Source: Rhodocyclaceae bacterium (GTDB lineage Bacteria > Pseudomonadota > Gammaproteobacteria > Burkholderiales > Rhodocyclaceae). From it: 64,000 bases of DNA. Below the pieces are notes generated by a model. It was not told the DNA's origin, ran no database searches, and saw only the letters and a list, made by a program, of their open reading frames with translations. The translations under genes were made by a program, and so were the position numbers. The stretch's first letter is position 1; every line of letters starts with the position of its first letter. Shown piece after piece: positions 8,534 to 16,128 of the stretch. The DNA lies in NCBI GenBank assembly GCA_016718525.1, contig JADKDD010000002.1, positions 1,364,001 to 1,428,000 of the forward strand, given 5' to 3'.

Positions 8534-8538
8534 GCATT

Positions 8539-8565
8539 CACTCCGGCAACTGGTGCCGGAGCGTG
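8539..8565. other. Inverted repeat between convergent genes
   Basis: CTCCGGCA-ACTGG-TGCCGGAG forms a nearly perfect hairpin between the gpx stop and the stop of the minus-strand winged-helix gene. There is no T tract on either side, so it is at best a weak bidirectional terminator or an mRNA-end stabiliser. Confidence 0.5.
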
Positions 8566-8573
8566 ATGTGAGC

Positions 8574-8819
8574 TTAGCTTGAAGCGCCTGGCTTGCGACC
8601 TGGGCTTGTCGGTGGGATCAGACCTGCGACGCGGCACAAGATGCCTTCGAATTTTTCGTCGCCATTGAAACGCGTCACCGAACATTTGGTGACTTCGCCG
8701 CGTGCCGACATATCGGTAATCGAACGGCGGACCTTGGTCAATGGGATACCGGTTGCCTCGGCGATTTCCGAATCAAGCCGTTGTCCGTATTTTTTGAGAT
8801 ATTGCATAATTTCTTGCAT
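8574..8819 (-). CDS. Small winged-helix DNA-binding protein
   Basis: 81 residues from the ATG at 8819, preceded by GGGG at good spacing; an upstream TTG at 8852 lacks such a site. MQEIMQYLKKYGQRLDSEIA, then TGIPLTKVRRSITDMSARGE, reads as a compact winged helix: two helices, a recognition helix and the wing (VTKCSVTRFNGDEKFEG). A basic tail (PTSPGRKPGASS) follows. It is probably a transcription regulator; targets are unknown. It is convergent with gpx and downstream of tRNA-fMet on the same strand. Confidence 0.65.
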   Translation of the reverse strand: MQEIMQYLKKYGQRLDSEIAEATGIPLTKVRRSITDMSARGEVTKCSVTRFNGDEKFEGILCRVAGLIPPTSPGRKPGASS

Positions 8820-8878
8820 CAGATTACCCCGCTGGTATGGATCGAGAAGCAACTACGCTTACCGGTCTTGCCTGAAGC

Positions 8879-8919
8879 AACAAGGGCCCGGCTCATGGAA
8901 TCGTAGCCAAGCCCTTGTT
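8879..8919 (-). terminator. Possible terminator or processing hairpin downstream of tRNA-fMet
   Basis: On the minus strand AACAAGGGC-TT-GGCT pairs with AGCC-GG-GCCCTTGTT across an 11-nt loop, starting five bases after the tRNA CCA end. The tail is TTGCTT rather than a clean T run, so termination strength is uncertain. Confidence 0.45.
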
Positions 8920-8923
8920 TTGT

Positions 8924-9000
8924 TGGTTGCGGGGACAGGATTTGAACCTGTGACCTTCGGGTTATGAGCCCGACGAGCTGCCAGACTGCTCCACCCCGCG
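8924..9000 (-). tRNA. Initiator tRNA-fMet (CAT)
   Basis: 77 nt with encoded CCA. The minus strand reads CGCGGGG at the 5' end and CCCCGCA-A-CCA at the 3' end. Position 1 is C opposite A72, the unpaired first pair that marks initiator tRNA. The anticodon stem has three consecutive G-C pairs (GGG/CCC) flanking CTCATAA, the second initiator hallmark. The T loop GTTCAAATC is standard. Confidence 0.97.
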
Positions 9001-9120
9001 TCAGAGAGGGGCAATTATCCATCATTTGTTGCGCTGCCGTCAAGGCTTTTGGGGGACGGAGGCCCAATTGAAGGGAAATTTCATCGATCGCTGCCCCAAT
9101 TAGGTGCGACGAGCATACCT

Positions 9121-10641
9121 TTAACGCAAGTAGACGGCCTCAAATCGCGCCAGCACCTGATCACCCGCGAGCAAACTCAGACGCTCGCCGTCAATTCGGT
9201 AGGCGCCGCTGGCACCCAAGGATTTCAGAAATTTTGCTTCAAGCTCCATCGAGGGTGGGGTACAAGCCATCATCGTGCCGGCCAACTGTGAAAAACGCAG
9301 CGACGCACCCTCGAGTTCATAACTACCTGAAAACTGATTACAGCCGGAAAAGCCAAACGCACGATTGCCGCCACTCGCCAATGTCAGACGCACCTCACGC
9401 TGTTGACCCGGGGCAATAGTCATGACTTTGTTGTCGAACTCTGTCAGTTTCCAATAGGTGTCTGTGAGCGAAGCCGCAGCTGCGGTGGTTGGTTGGAGGG
9501 GAGTTGCACAGGTGCCACCGGGATGTGCGCTTTCCAAACGGTCGATCACCATGTGTTCGCGCGGCGGACCTTCCATTGCCGCAACTACTTCCAAATGCCC
9601 GTCAAAGCTTACCAACAATGCGGCTCCAGGTTTCGTGCGTAGTTGCGAATAGCGCCGTTCGCTCGACAAATAGTCACCGGTCATTGCTACCGGCCAATGT
9701 AATCCGCTGGCACAGTCAGTAAAGTTTGCCGCGTCAGCCATGTACACAAACTCACCGCGCCAGCGCATTGATTCGGTAACGGGATCGACTTTCGCCAAAC
9801 GGCGTAAGTCGAGATTGGCTCTGCTCAGGATCGGTTGACCGTGGCGGTCGAGTTGACGAAGTGTCTGGGCATCAACTAATGCAAAGCGTTGTCCGCCCTC
9901 GCCACGACCAAGCACTATCTGACTGCCATTTTCAGTTGTGGTCCAAGGGCCGACTTCGGCCACCGGTTCGCCGGGTTTGCCGATGTATGTGCGTCGCAAC
10001 CGGTACAAGCGATCAGCGCGCAAGGTCAAGGTCTGTGCAATTCCTTGACAATCGGCGCATGGAAGTACGCCCGAGAAACTTGCCGGGAGATCGAATTTCA
10101 GTTTTGGTTCGACTGCTGCCGCTGCGGCAATGGTCGCAGCGGCAGCCGCGACTTCCACGAGCTCCAAATTGAACTTTTCGGCCGCTCCAGTAATGGACAC
10201 AGGGTAGTGCTTGTCCGTGGTAAAGCGCAGTCGCCCGTCTACCGTAACGGTTGCGCGAAGTGAGTAACGTTGGCGAGCGTCGATGGTGGTACGTGGTAAC
10301 GTCAGAGAAAAAGGGATCGGGACCTGGCGAGCGCCGAAAACCTCACTCACCTCTGCCAGCACAACGGCCTTCGCATCGGCACGCGAGACATCTTCGATGC
10401 GCACATTAAGCACGGCACCGGGAGGCATCGCGATCCGTTGTCGATAAGTGGCGGCGCCGGTGATTGTGACTAACTCCGGCCCGGGTTGCGCCCCCGCCAC
10501 CACCGATGAGAAAGTCATGAAGGCAGCAATTAGCAGTGAGATTTGACAAAGGCCGGCTTGGCAGACTGTTGCTGTGTTCAAGTGAACTGATTGATACCAG
10601 CGTCGTGGATTCAGTTCGATCTGGCGATTTCTTGGATTCAC
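9121..10641 (-). CDS. Multidomain envelope protein: YbaY-like, NlpE-like, COG3650-like and META domains
   Basis: 506 residues from a GTG with AGGGGC just upstream. An N-terminal hydrophobic segment (about residues 32-50, ISLLIAAFMTFSSVVAGA) suggests export. Four modules follow: a YbaY-like beta domain (~55-150; PPGAVLNVRIEDVSRADA), an NlpE-like domain (~178-270; FSGVLPCADCQGI with its CxxC), a stretch like COG3650 (~290-380; YMADAANFTDCASGLHWPV), and a C-terminal META domain (~392-505; LTDTYWKLTEFDNK, FSGCNQFSGSYELEG, TMMACTPPSMELEAKF). META and NlpE proteins sense or buffer envelope stress such as metals and misfolded lipoproteins. Having all four in one chain suggests a periplasmic stress protein; function is inferred only from modules. 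No lipobox was seen. Confidence 0.75.
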   Translation of the reverse strand: MNPRNRQIELNPRRWYQSVHLNTATVCQAGLCQISLLIAAFMTFSSVVAGAQPGPELVTITGAATYRQRIAMPPGAVLNVRIEDVSRADAKAVVLAEVSEVFGARQVPIPFSLTLPRTTIDARQRYSLRATVTVDGRLRFTTDKHYPVSITGAAEKFNLELVEVAAAAATIAAAAAVEPKLKFDLPASFSGVLPCADCQGIAQTLTLRADRLYRLRRTYIGKPGEPVAEVGPWTTTENGSQIVLGRGEGGQRFALVDAQTLRQLDRHGQPILSRANLDLRRLAKVDPVTESMRWRGEFVYMADAANFTDCASGLHWPVAMTGDYLSSERRYSQLRTKPGAALLVSFDGHLEVVAAMEGPPREHMVIDRLESAHPGGTCATPLQPTTAAAASLTDTYWKLTEFDNKVMTIAPGQQREVRLTLASGGNRAFGFSGCNQFSGSYELEGASLRFSQLAGTMMACTPPSMELEAKFLKSLGASGAYRIDGERLSLLAGDQVLARFEAVYLR

Positions 10642-10663
10642 TACTGCCCCTTTGCGGTCAAAT

Positions 10664-11245
10664 TCATGGCATTACGATGATTGAGATGCGATCGTAGTAG
10701 TCACCGGAACTGATTGACTGGCCGGCGGCGATGCTTCCGTAGTACACGGTGGTTTGATCCGATGCCGGTACCACCCGCCGGATCGGCTGACCGCCGTTGA
10801 TCCCATCGCCCCAAATTGTCACGCGTGAAGACTCTGTAAAGAGTTGATAGCGCAGCTGATCTGTTCCGTTTTTTAAGCGAAGCGTGCGATTGGTAATGCT
10901 GCCGGTGTGCAGGCTTGGACCCGCAAACAAAATCATCGCGACGTTGCCGCGATCGCAGCGGGTAACGACCGAACCGGTACCGTTCAGGGTGGTCGTTTGA
11001 CCCGGTACATAATCGCCAAAGTCCATAGTAAACGCACTCTTGATTTCGCACTCGCCGCGATCATCGTCGCGTACTGAAGGCGAACGTGGAACAGGAGGTG
11101 CTGTTCCGGGTCCGCCAGCACTGCCGGAGGTCGTGCTGGTAATCACTGGCCGACGCAGGACACCCTGAGCAAGCACTTCATTGGCAAAAAAGGTAAGGGT
11201 CAAGATGGCGGCAAATAGTGTTTTACGACCCTGGTTCGATTTCAC
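10664..11245 (-). CDS. Spore coat U domain protein, probable pilus tip subunit/adhesin
   Basis: 193 residues from the GTG at 11245, which has GGGGAG seven bases upstream and overlaps the usher stop by 23 nt. A signal peptide (ending ...NEVLAQ) is followed by a Pro/Ser/Gly linker and a spore-coat-U domain (~residues 65-193) with FTMDFGDYVPGQ and a Cys pair (GECEIK, TRCDRGN). The end is GSIAAGQSISSGDYYDRISI, typical of the family. As the last gene of the pilus operon and unlike the three short subunits, it is the best candidate for the tip. Confidence 0.85.
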   Translation of the reverse strand: MKSNQGRKTLFAAILTLTFFANEVLAQGVLRRPVITSTTSGSAGGPGTAPPVPRSPSVRDDDRGECEIKSAFTMDFGDYVPGQTTTLNGTGSVVTRCDRGNVAMILFAGPSLHTGSITNRTLRLKNGTDQLRYQLFTESSRVTIWGDGINGGQPIRRVVPASDQTTVYYGSIAAGQSISSGDYYDRISIIVMP

Positions 11246-13595
11246 AGGTAATCTCCCCAAGATCGAAAGCCGGCCCCTCGTGTTCCGCTAATACTATCTG
11301 TACGCTGCATTGTCCCTCCGGTAGTTTTACAGCAATCACATAAGCACCTTGAATCATATCTTCAAGGTAGAAAAGCCCGTCCTGGCCGATTGGCATGTCG
11401 CGCGGGCGACTCATATCGCTCGTCCAGATTGCTGCTTGTCGGTTGGCGACTGCTACCCGCGTTTCACCCATATTGGCAAACAATTTTCCAGTTAGCGCAT
11501 GAATTCGCTTGAGGCCGAAGTTCACCAGAATTCCGGCGTTCTGCGGTGGCAATATTTGCCGTGTTGTTGCCCCCAGTGCGTACTCCATCGGGATATCACC
11601 GTCACGCAAGCCAAAGGTCATCGGGTTTAGTGAATTCACGTCCGGTGCAATCAGCACGCCGTCCGCGTTGGTGCGACCCAAAACCTGGCTTCCCTGCAGC
11701 ACAGCCACATCAGCAAGCTGTCCGACCTTGACGATCGCGAAGCTTTGCTCGATCGGTCTCGTTACAAAAAAACCAGCGCCGCTGGCAAAAGCAATACTGC
11801 TACCGGCACCAACTCGCCATGAGGTCGTCGGATTGAAACCGTTTTGATCGTCGCGACGAACCGAGGCACCCAACTGGGCATGCGACAAGTTCACTCCAGC
11901 CGTCGCCTCCATGGTGTTGAGGGTCGGCGCCCGCGTGGAAGTGACCGATGCACCCCAACCTTCGCCAGGCGGTTGCGGCGTGCTTATTCGCATCTGGCTG
12001 GTGTAATCGCCGCTGGAGTTCCGTTGCCGCGTTGCGGTTGCACTGACGCGGTCGGAAAACGAATAAGCCAGCGTGATGGCGGCTTCCGTTCCTGTCCGCC
12101 CTCCGGTCAGGTGAGAGACTGTTGCAGAGATACTAAGACGGCCCAAGACCGACATTGAATAACCCAAGGTTGTGCGCCGTTCGTCTGGCGCTCCCCAATA
12201 AGAGATCGTATCGCCTGAAATTGAAAATGTGCCGGCGCCATAGACAGACAAATTTGCCCCGCCCGCAAGCGCGCGTTTGATCGGTGTAATTTGAAATGCA
12301 CTGAGGGCCGCGTCGAATGCGTAGTATTCGCTGTAACGACGTTGTTGGACATTGGCACTGAAGTTACCTTCACTCCAGTTCCATCCCAATGTTGACGCAT
12401 CCCCTGTTTTCGGTGCGTCCGAGCCACCCGATTTTGACCAAGCTGCCGAGACTACGCCACCGCGTGGTATGCGTACTGCAATATTGGGGCCGGCACTCCA
12501 TAATCCTTGCACTCCGTCAGCACGGGCACCGATGGTAATCCGGTCGGTAACACCATATCGATGAAAAGCGGAAAATGCTGTGCGGTCATAGTCGTCACGC
12601 GTGCTATCGGGACGCAGAAAACCTACGGTATAGGAAAAATCCTGCAGACCTGCATCGAGCACGTCACTGGTGAAGTAAAACGGCAGTGAAATGACGCTGC
12701 GATTGCCGAAATCGTCGCGGATGACCACTTCGGTGTTGCGCAGTCCTGTGAAATAACGCAGATTCGAGAAATCTACCGTGCCCGGGTTGAGGTTGACTGT
12801 CCGGACCATTGAGCCGTCGACATAGATCTCGGCAACCGATGGTCTCGAAATGGTGGTCGCGAGGTTCGCGGCTGGCGACGTCTCGAAGCCCGGGCGAAGC
12901 TCGAAGGCTCTGGCGAAGGTGACTCCTGCCATTGAGCGGGAACGCCCCAGGTCGCCCGAATACGCCTGCGCGTCGCCCAGAGTGAGTCGCAGCGCAGGCT
13001 CGGGCCAATCACGCGTCAACGCAGTGCCATAGCGTATGTGAGTCTGGTCGCGACCCTCCAGCCAATCGTGGTCGCTACGCAACAGCCAGCCGGCGGCTCT
13101 GAGGTTGAGTGCCGCAGTTGCACCTGTGGCGTTGTATCCGGGTGCTTGCTGGCGGTCGACCGACCAGTTGAGGTATCCATTTATCGCGGGTTCCGGCGTC
13201 AGCGGTTCTTGCGGCTCGGACGAAAGATCGATTACCTGATTCCCGAGCAAATCCGGATCGATATCTAACGTAAGATGCTGTTCTTCTTCGTCGAAGTTTA
13301 CTTTGGCGTTGGCTAAGGTGTAGGCGCGAATGAGCGACTCACCAGCCCAAAAGCGGGTCCTACCCTCAAGAATATTCAGTCCTGCCTGCTTTAAATCCTC
13401 GGTCTTGACCCAAAGACCGTCGGCATCGATGACCGCAAAAATGGTGCCCTTTTCTTGGCCATTCAAGGTCAGCGTAATGAAAAGTTCTTCTCCGGACCCG
13501 TCGTCAAGTCCGCGCGGAATTGGAGTCGATAGTGCCGCGGAACCAAAAACGGTGGTCGTCAGCAGCAGCGCGATTAAACGCAGACAGCGAAGCAC
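11223..13595 (-). CDS. Fimbrial outer-membrane usher protein
   Basis: 790 residues from a GTG at 13595, one base after the chaperone stop, giving the signal peptide MLRCLRLIALLLTTTVFGSAA. An earlier in-frame GTG at 13652 would overlap the chaperone gene. It has the usher layout: N-terminal periplasmic chaperone-docking domain with a YLNWSVD stretch, a long beta-barrel (RYGVTDRITIGARADG, WGASV), and C-terminal domains ending near FYLEDMIQGAYVI. It forms the outer-membrane pore through which chaperone-bound subunits are assembled. The spore-coat-U neighbours place it in the archaic/sigma (Csu-like) chaperone-usher group. Confidence 0.93.
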   Translation of the reverse strand: MLRCLRLIALLLTTTVFGSAALSTPIPRGLDDGSGEELFITLTLNGQEKGTIFAVIDADGLWVKTEDLKQAGLNILEGRTRFWAGESLIRAYTLANAKVNFDEEEQHLTLDIDPDLLGNQVIDLSSEPQEPLTPEPAINGYLNWSVDRQQAPGYNATGATAALNLRAAGWLLRSDHDWLEGRDQTHIRYGTALTRDWPEPALRLTLGDAQAYSGDLGRSRSMAGVTFARAFELRPGFETSPAANLATTISRPSVAEIYVDGSMVRTVNLNPGTVDFSNLRYFTGLRNTEVVIRDDFGNRSVISLPFYFTSDVLDAGLQDFSYTVGFLRPDSTRDDYDRTAFSAFHRYGVTDRITIGARADGVQGLWSAGPNIAVRIPRGGVVSAAWSKSGGSDAPKTGDASTLGWNWSEGNFSANVQQRRYSEYYAFDAALSAFQITPIKRALAGGANLSVYGAGTFSISGDTISYWGAPDERRTTLGYSMSVLGRLSISATVSHLTGGRTGTEAAITLAYSFSDRVSATATRQRNSSGDYTSQMRISTPQPPGEGWGASVTSTRAPTLNTMEATAGVNLSHAQLGASVRRDDQNGFNPTTSWRVGAGSSIAFASGAGFFVTRPIEQSFAIVKVGQLADVAVLQGSQVLGRTNADGVLIAPDVNSLNPMTFGLRDGDIPMEYALGATTRQILPPQNAGILVNFGLKRIHALTGKLFANMGETRVAVANRQAAIWTSDMSRPRDMPIGQDGLFYLEDMIQGAYVIAVKLPEGQCSVQIVLAEHEGPAFDLGEITCEIEPGS

Positions 13596-13596
13596 G

Positions 13597-14328
13597 CTAC
13601 CCTGTGCACTGGGCGGCGCTGACTTGGGTCTCGCGCTTGGCCGGCGCCGCACCTCTGAGGCGAACGATCACCTCCAGCTTACCTGTAGCACAGGCCTCCG
13701 GCGGGACCTTTGCCGTGTAAGTACGGGTACCACCCGGCAATAAATACCAGGAGTTGAAGTCGTCGGACGTCACCCCTTCGCTACTAAATTCAAGGTTATC
13801 CACCAACAGCGTTTGATTACCGCTGTTGCGCAAGCGTATCGTCGCTTTGCCGCCGGCAATATCAAAGGCTTCAATTTCACCCATTGGCGCCGGTCGCGAT
13901 GGTCTGACAAAGACCGGCACGGCGAACGTCACGAGTACTGCCACCTTGGAATCTTCCTCCGCTCCAGGAGCTGTGATTGGTGGGAGTTCTTCCAAAAAAA
14001 TGCGATAGGCCGTTTCAGCCTCGGCTGCGGGCTTGTTGGTGCCAACGCGCACCACACGGCGAGCGCCAGGCGCTATGTCGAATCGTTTCGGGAATGAGAC
14101 CAGATCATTGCTGTCTTCAAAGACATCTACTCCTTCGGCATTTTGCGTCCAGCGACGCACCACCACCTGCATACCGAAAGTTTCGCGCCCCGTATTGGCG
14201 ACCGTAATAGAGGCACTCTTATCCGCCGGACTCAGGTCAGCGCGCAATGGCGAGACCGTGAACTCTGCAGCAGTTGCAGAGAGGAGTGTCATGGACGCCG
14301 CGAAGGCAATCGCCGACGCGACATTCAT
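13597..14328 (-). CDS. Periplasmic pilus assembly chaperone (PapD-like)
   Basis: About 243 residues from the ATG at 14328; a GTG at 14340 is the alternative, and neither has a clear ribosome site. A signal peptide (ending ...TLLSATAA) is followed by two immunoglobulin-like domains: EFTVSPLRADLSPADKSASI with TVANTGRETFGMQV for the first, then FDIAPGARRVVRVGT and YRIFLEEL, the chaperone signature strand. It donates a strand to unfolded subunits and delivers them to the usher. It sits between the subunit genes and the usher gene with almost no spacing. Confidence 0.92.
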   Translation of the reverse strand: MNVASAIAFAASMTLLSATAAEFTVSPLRADLSPADKSASITVANTGRETFGMQVVVRRWTQNAEGVDVFEDSNDLVSFPKRFDIAPGARRVVRVGTNKPAAEAETAYRIFLEELPPITAPGAEEDSKVAVLVTFAVPVFVRPSRPAPMGEIEAFDIAGGKATIRLRNSGNQTLLVDNLEFSSEGVTSDDFNSWYLLPGGTRTYTAKVPPEACATGKLEVIVRLRGAAPAKRETQVSAAQCTG

Positions 14329-14345
14329 GAGTTGTGACACAGTGT

Positions 14346-14807
14346 TTAGTTTGAAACTGTAGCGGTCAGAGTGTCTTTGTAAGCACCAACCGCGGCGTTA
14401 CGATAGTCGGCAGCCTTCACGGTTGCAGGAATCTGGACAGTGATCGGGGTCGATGGCCCGGTGCCTTTGCCGCTCAGCGCAGTCACCGTCAAGTCATACG
14501 CAATGAAATCGGTCGTCGCGGTAACTCCCTTCATGCGACGTTTGCCAGCGGAAAAATTCAAACCATTGTTGAAGCTGATTGTGTAGTTCTGGTCCTTGGT
14601 ACACCAGAAGGTCATCGAACCACTGGCTGGCTTGTCGGTCGTGTCTGCGGGATCAAGATTATTGAAATTGATTTCAGCTGCGCTGACGATTTGGCAAGCG
14701 CCTTTAACATCAGCCTTAACATCAATGGTGGTGGTCGGGTTCTGCGCCAGGACCGAGCTCGCAGCAAGAAGAAAGATTGAGGGTATTACGAAACGAATGC
14801 GATTCAT
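14346..14807 (-). CDS. Spore coat U domain pilus subunit (third of three tandem paralogues)
   Basis: 153 residues with a signal peptide (MNRIRFVIPSIFLLAASSVLAQ). The domain shows KGACQIVSAAEINFNNLDP, FWCTKDQNYTISFNNGLN and KAADYRNAAVGAYKDTLTAT, the shared core of all three paralogues, with the Cys pair that likely forms a disulphide. AGGAG precedes the ATG. It is predicted to be a secreted pilus subunit assembled by the chaperone-usher pair downstream. It is closest in wording to the middle copy. Confidence 0.88.
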   Translation of the reverse strand: MNRIRFVIPSIFLLAASSVLAQNPTTTIDVKADVKGACQIVSAAEINFNNLDPADTTDKPASGSMTFWCTKDQNYTISFNNGLNFSAGKRRMKGVTATTDFIAYDLTVTALSGKGTGPSTPITVQIPATVKAADYRNAAVGAYKDTLTATVSN

Positions 14808-14892
14808 AGCATCTCCTGTTGGTCAATAGGTGTCACGACAATTTCGCTCCAGATTGTATCAAACGCAGATGCTAAGCGCTTGATGATACAGT

Positions 14893-15354
14893 CTAATTTT
14901 GTACGGTGACGGTCAGCGTGTCCTTGTAGGCGCCTACCGCCGCATTTCGGTAATCGGCGGCCTTCACCACAGCGGGGATCGCTATGGTAACCGGTGCTGC
15001 GGGCCCCGCCCCGATCCCCGTGACCTCCTCGCTGGTCAGTGAGTAAGCGATGAAGTCGGTAGTCGCCGTAACGCCTTTCATACGTCGTTTGCCGGCCAAA
15101 AAATTCTGGCCACTATTGAATGACAGGCTGAATCTTTGGCCTTTAGTGCACCACATGGTCAGCGTGCCCGAGGCGGACTTGTCGGTGGTATCGGTTGGAT
15201 TGAGATTATTGAAATTGATCTCCGCTGCGCTGACAATTTGGCAAGCGCCTTTGACATCGGCCTTGACGTCAATGTTGGTGGACGGGTTTTGGGCAAATGC
15301 TGAGGTAGCTACGAGAATGAATAGCGAAGGCACTACAAAAGCAAAGCGGTTCAT
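14893..15354 (-). CDS. Spore coat U domain pilus subunit (second of three tandem paralogues)
   Basis: 153 residues, same length and layout as its neighbours: signal peptide (MNRFAFVVPSLFILVATSAFAQ), IDVKADVKGACQIVSAAE, LTMWCTKGQRFSLSFNSGQ, KRRMKGVTATTDFIAYSL, and AVGAYKDTLTVTVQN at the end. AGGAG lies before the ATG. The 85-bp gap to the third copy has no gene. It is probably a minor or alternate subunit that arose by tandem duplication. Confidence 0.88.
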   Translation of the reverse strand: MNRFAFVVPSLFILVATSAFAQNPSTNIDVKADVKGACQIVSAAEINFNNLNPTDTTDKSASGTLTMWCTKGQRFSLSFNSGQNFLAGKRRMKGVTATTDFIAYSLTSEEVTGIGAGPAAPVTIAIPAVVKAADYRNAAVGAYKDTLTVTVQN

Positions 15355-15424
15355 GAGAACTCCTGATGGTTGTTAACGAAACGTCAATTGACAAGCTTGC
15401 TGAAATGGCGGGTGACGGAGCCGT

Positions 15425-15886
15425 TTAGTTTTGCAGTGTAACGGTTAGTGTGTCCTTATAAGCGCCGAGCGCGGCGTTGCGATAATCATTCGCTTTGACG
15501 GTGGCGGGAATCTGAACAGTAACTGGCGTTGCCGGCCCTTTCCCGATTCCTGTAATGGTTGTCGAGTTCAGATCATAAGGAATGTAAGCAGTGGTTGTGA
15601 TTACCCCCCGCATCCGGCGTTTGCCGCCGCTTAAATTCTGTCCATCATTGAAACTGATGGTGTAAGGCTGGTCCTTGGTGCACCAAAAGGTGAGCGAGCC
15701 GGAGGCTGTTTTGTCAGAGGTATCTGTTGGAGTGAGGTTGTTGAAGTTAATCTCGGCCGCGCTTGAAATTTGGCAAGCGCCCTTGACCGTTGCCTTGATG
15801 TCGATGGTGGTCGAACGGTCGTCGGCAATGCTTGTCGACGCTACAACGAGGAGCAAAGATGGTAGCAAAAGGCGTAAGTAATTCAT
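15425..15886 (-). CDS. Spore coat U domain pilus subunit (first of three tandem paralogues)
   Basis: 153 residues from the ATG at 15886, with AGGAG upstream. The longer reading frame to 16009 would run into the ahcY promoter, so this start is preferred; it also gives all three paralogues the same length. Signal peptide MNYLRLLLPSLLLVVASTSIA, then IDIKATVKGACQISSAAEIN, FWCTKDQPYTISFNDGQN and ALGAYKDTLTVTLQN. It is the first gene of the minus-strand pilus operon, so its promoter must lie in 15,887-15,960, back to back with the ahcY promoter. Confidence 0.88.
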   Translation of the reverse strand: MNYLRLLLPSLLLVVASTSIADDRSTTIDIKATVKGACQISSAAEINFNNLTPTDTSDKTASGSLTFWCTKDQPYTISFNDGQNLSGGKRRMRGVITTTAYIPYDLNSTTITGIGKGPATPVTVQIPATVKANDYRNAALGAYKDTLTVTLQN

Positions 15887-15960
15887 CGGTCTCCTGACAA
15901 CAAAGGGAAGGCAGTCGGAAGCTGCCGACGATCCGATTTTCCCACATTTGCCGAATTGGC

Positions 15961-15966
15961 TATAAT
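15961..15966 (+). promoter_or_regulatory. ahcY -10 box (TATAAT)
   Basis: A perfect TATAAT lies seven bases before the first base of the SAH riboswitch, so transcription should begin at about 15,973. No good -35 is visible at standard spacing. Confidence 0.7.
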
Positions 15967-15972
15967 GGCACT

Positions 15973-16055
15973 TGCTCGAGGGGCGCTGCAAGGTAGGCCT
16001 TGGAAACAATTACAAGACCTCCCCAGGCTCGAGCTCATTTGGAACGGCGCTCACC
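15973..16055 (+). promoter_or_regulatory. S-adenosylhomocysteine (SAH) riboswitch
   Basis: The sequence carries the conserved blocks of this class in order: GCTCGAGGGGCGCTGCAA at the 5' end, CCCCAGGCTCGAG in the middle, and GGAACGGCGCTCACC at the 3' end. The CTCGAG blocks and the GGCGCTGC/ACGGCGCTC segments can form the helices and pseudoknot known for SAH riboswitches. High SAH switches on the downstream gene, so the hydrolase is made when its inhibitory substrate builds up. It lies 73 bases before the ahcY ATG. Confidence 0.93.
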
Positions 16056-16128
16056 AACCTGAACCGGGTGCGGTGAGTTTGCACGGTGCAACACACATCG
16101 CCCTCGGTCACAGTTCTAGGAGCACCAA

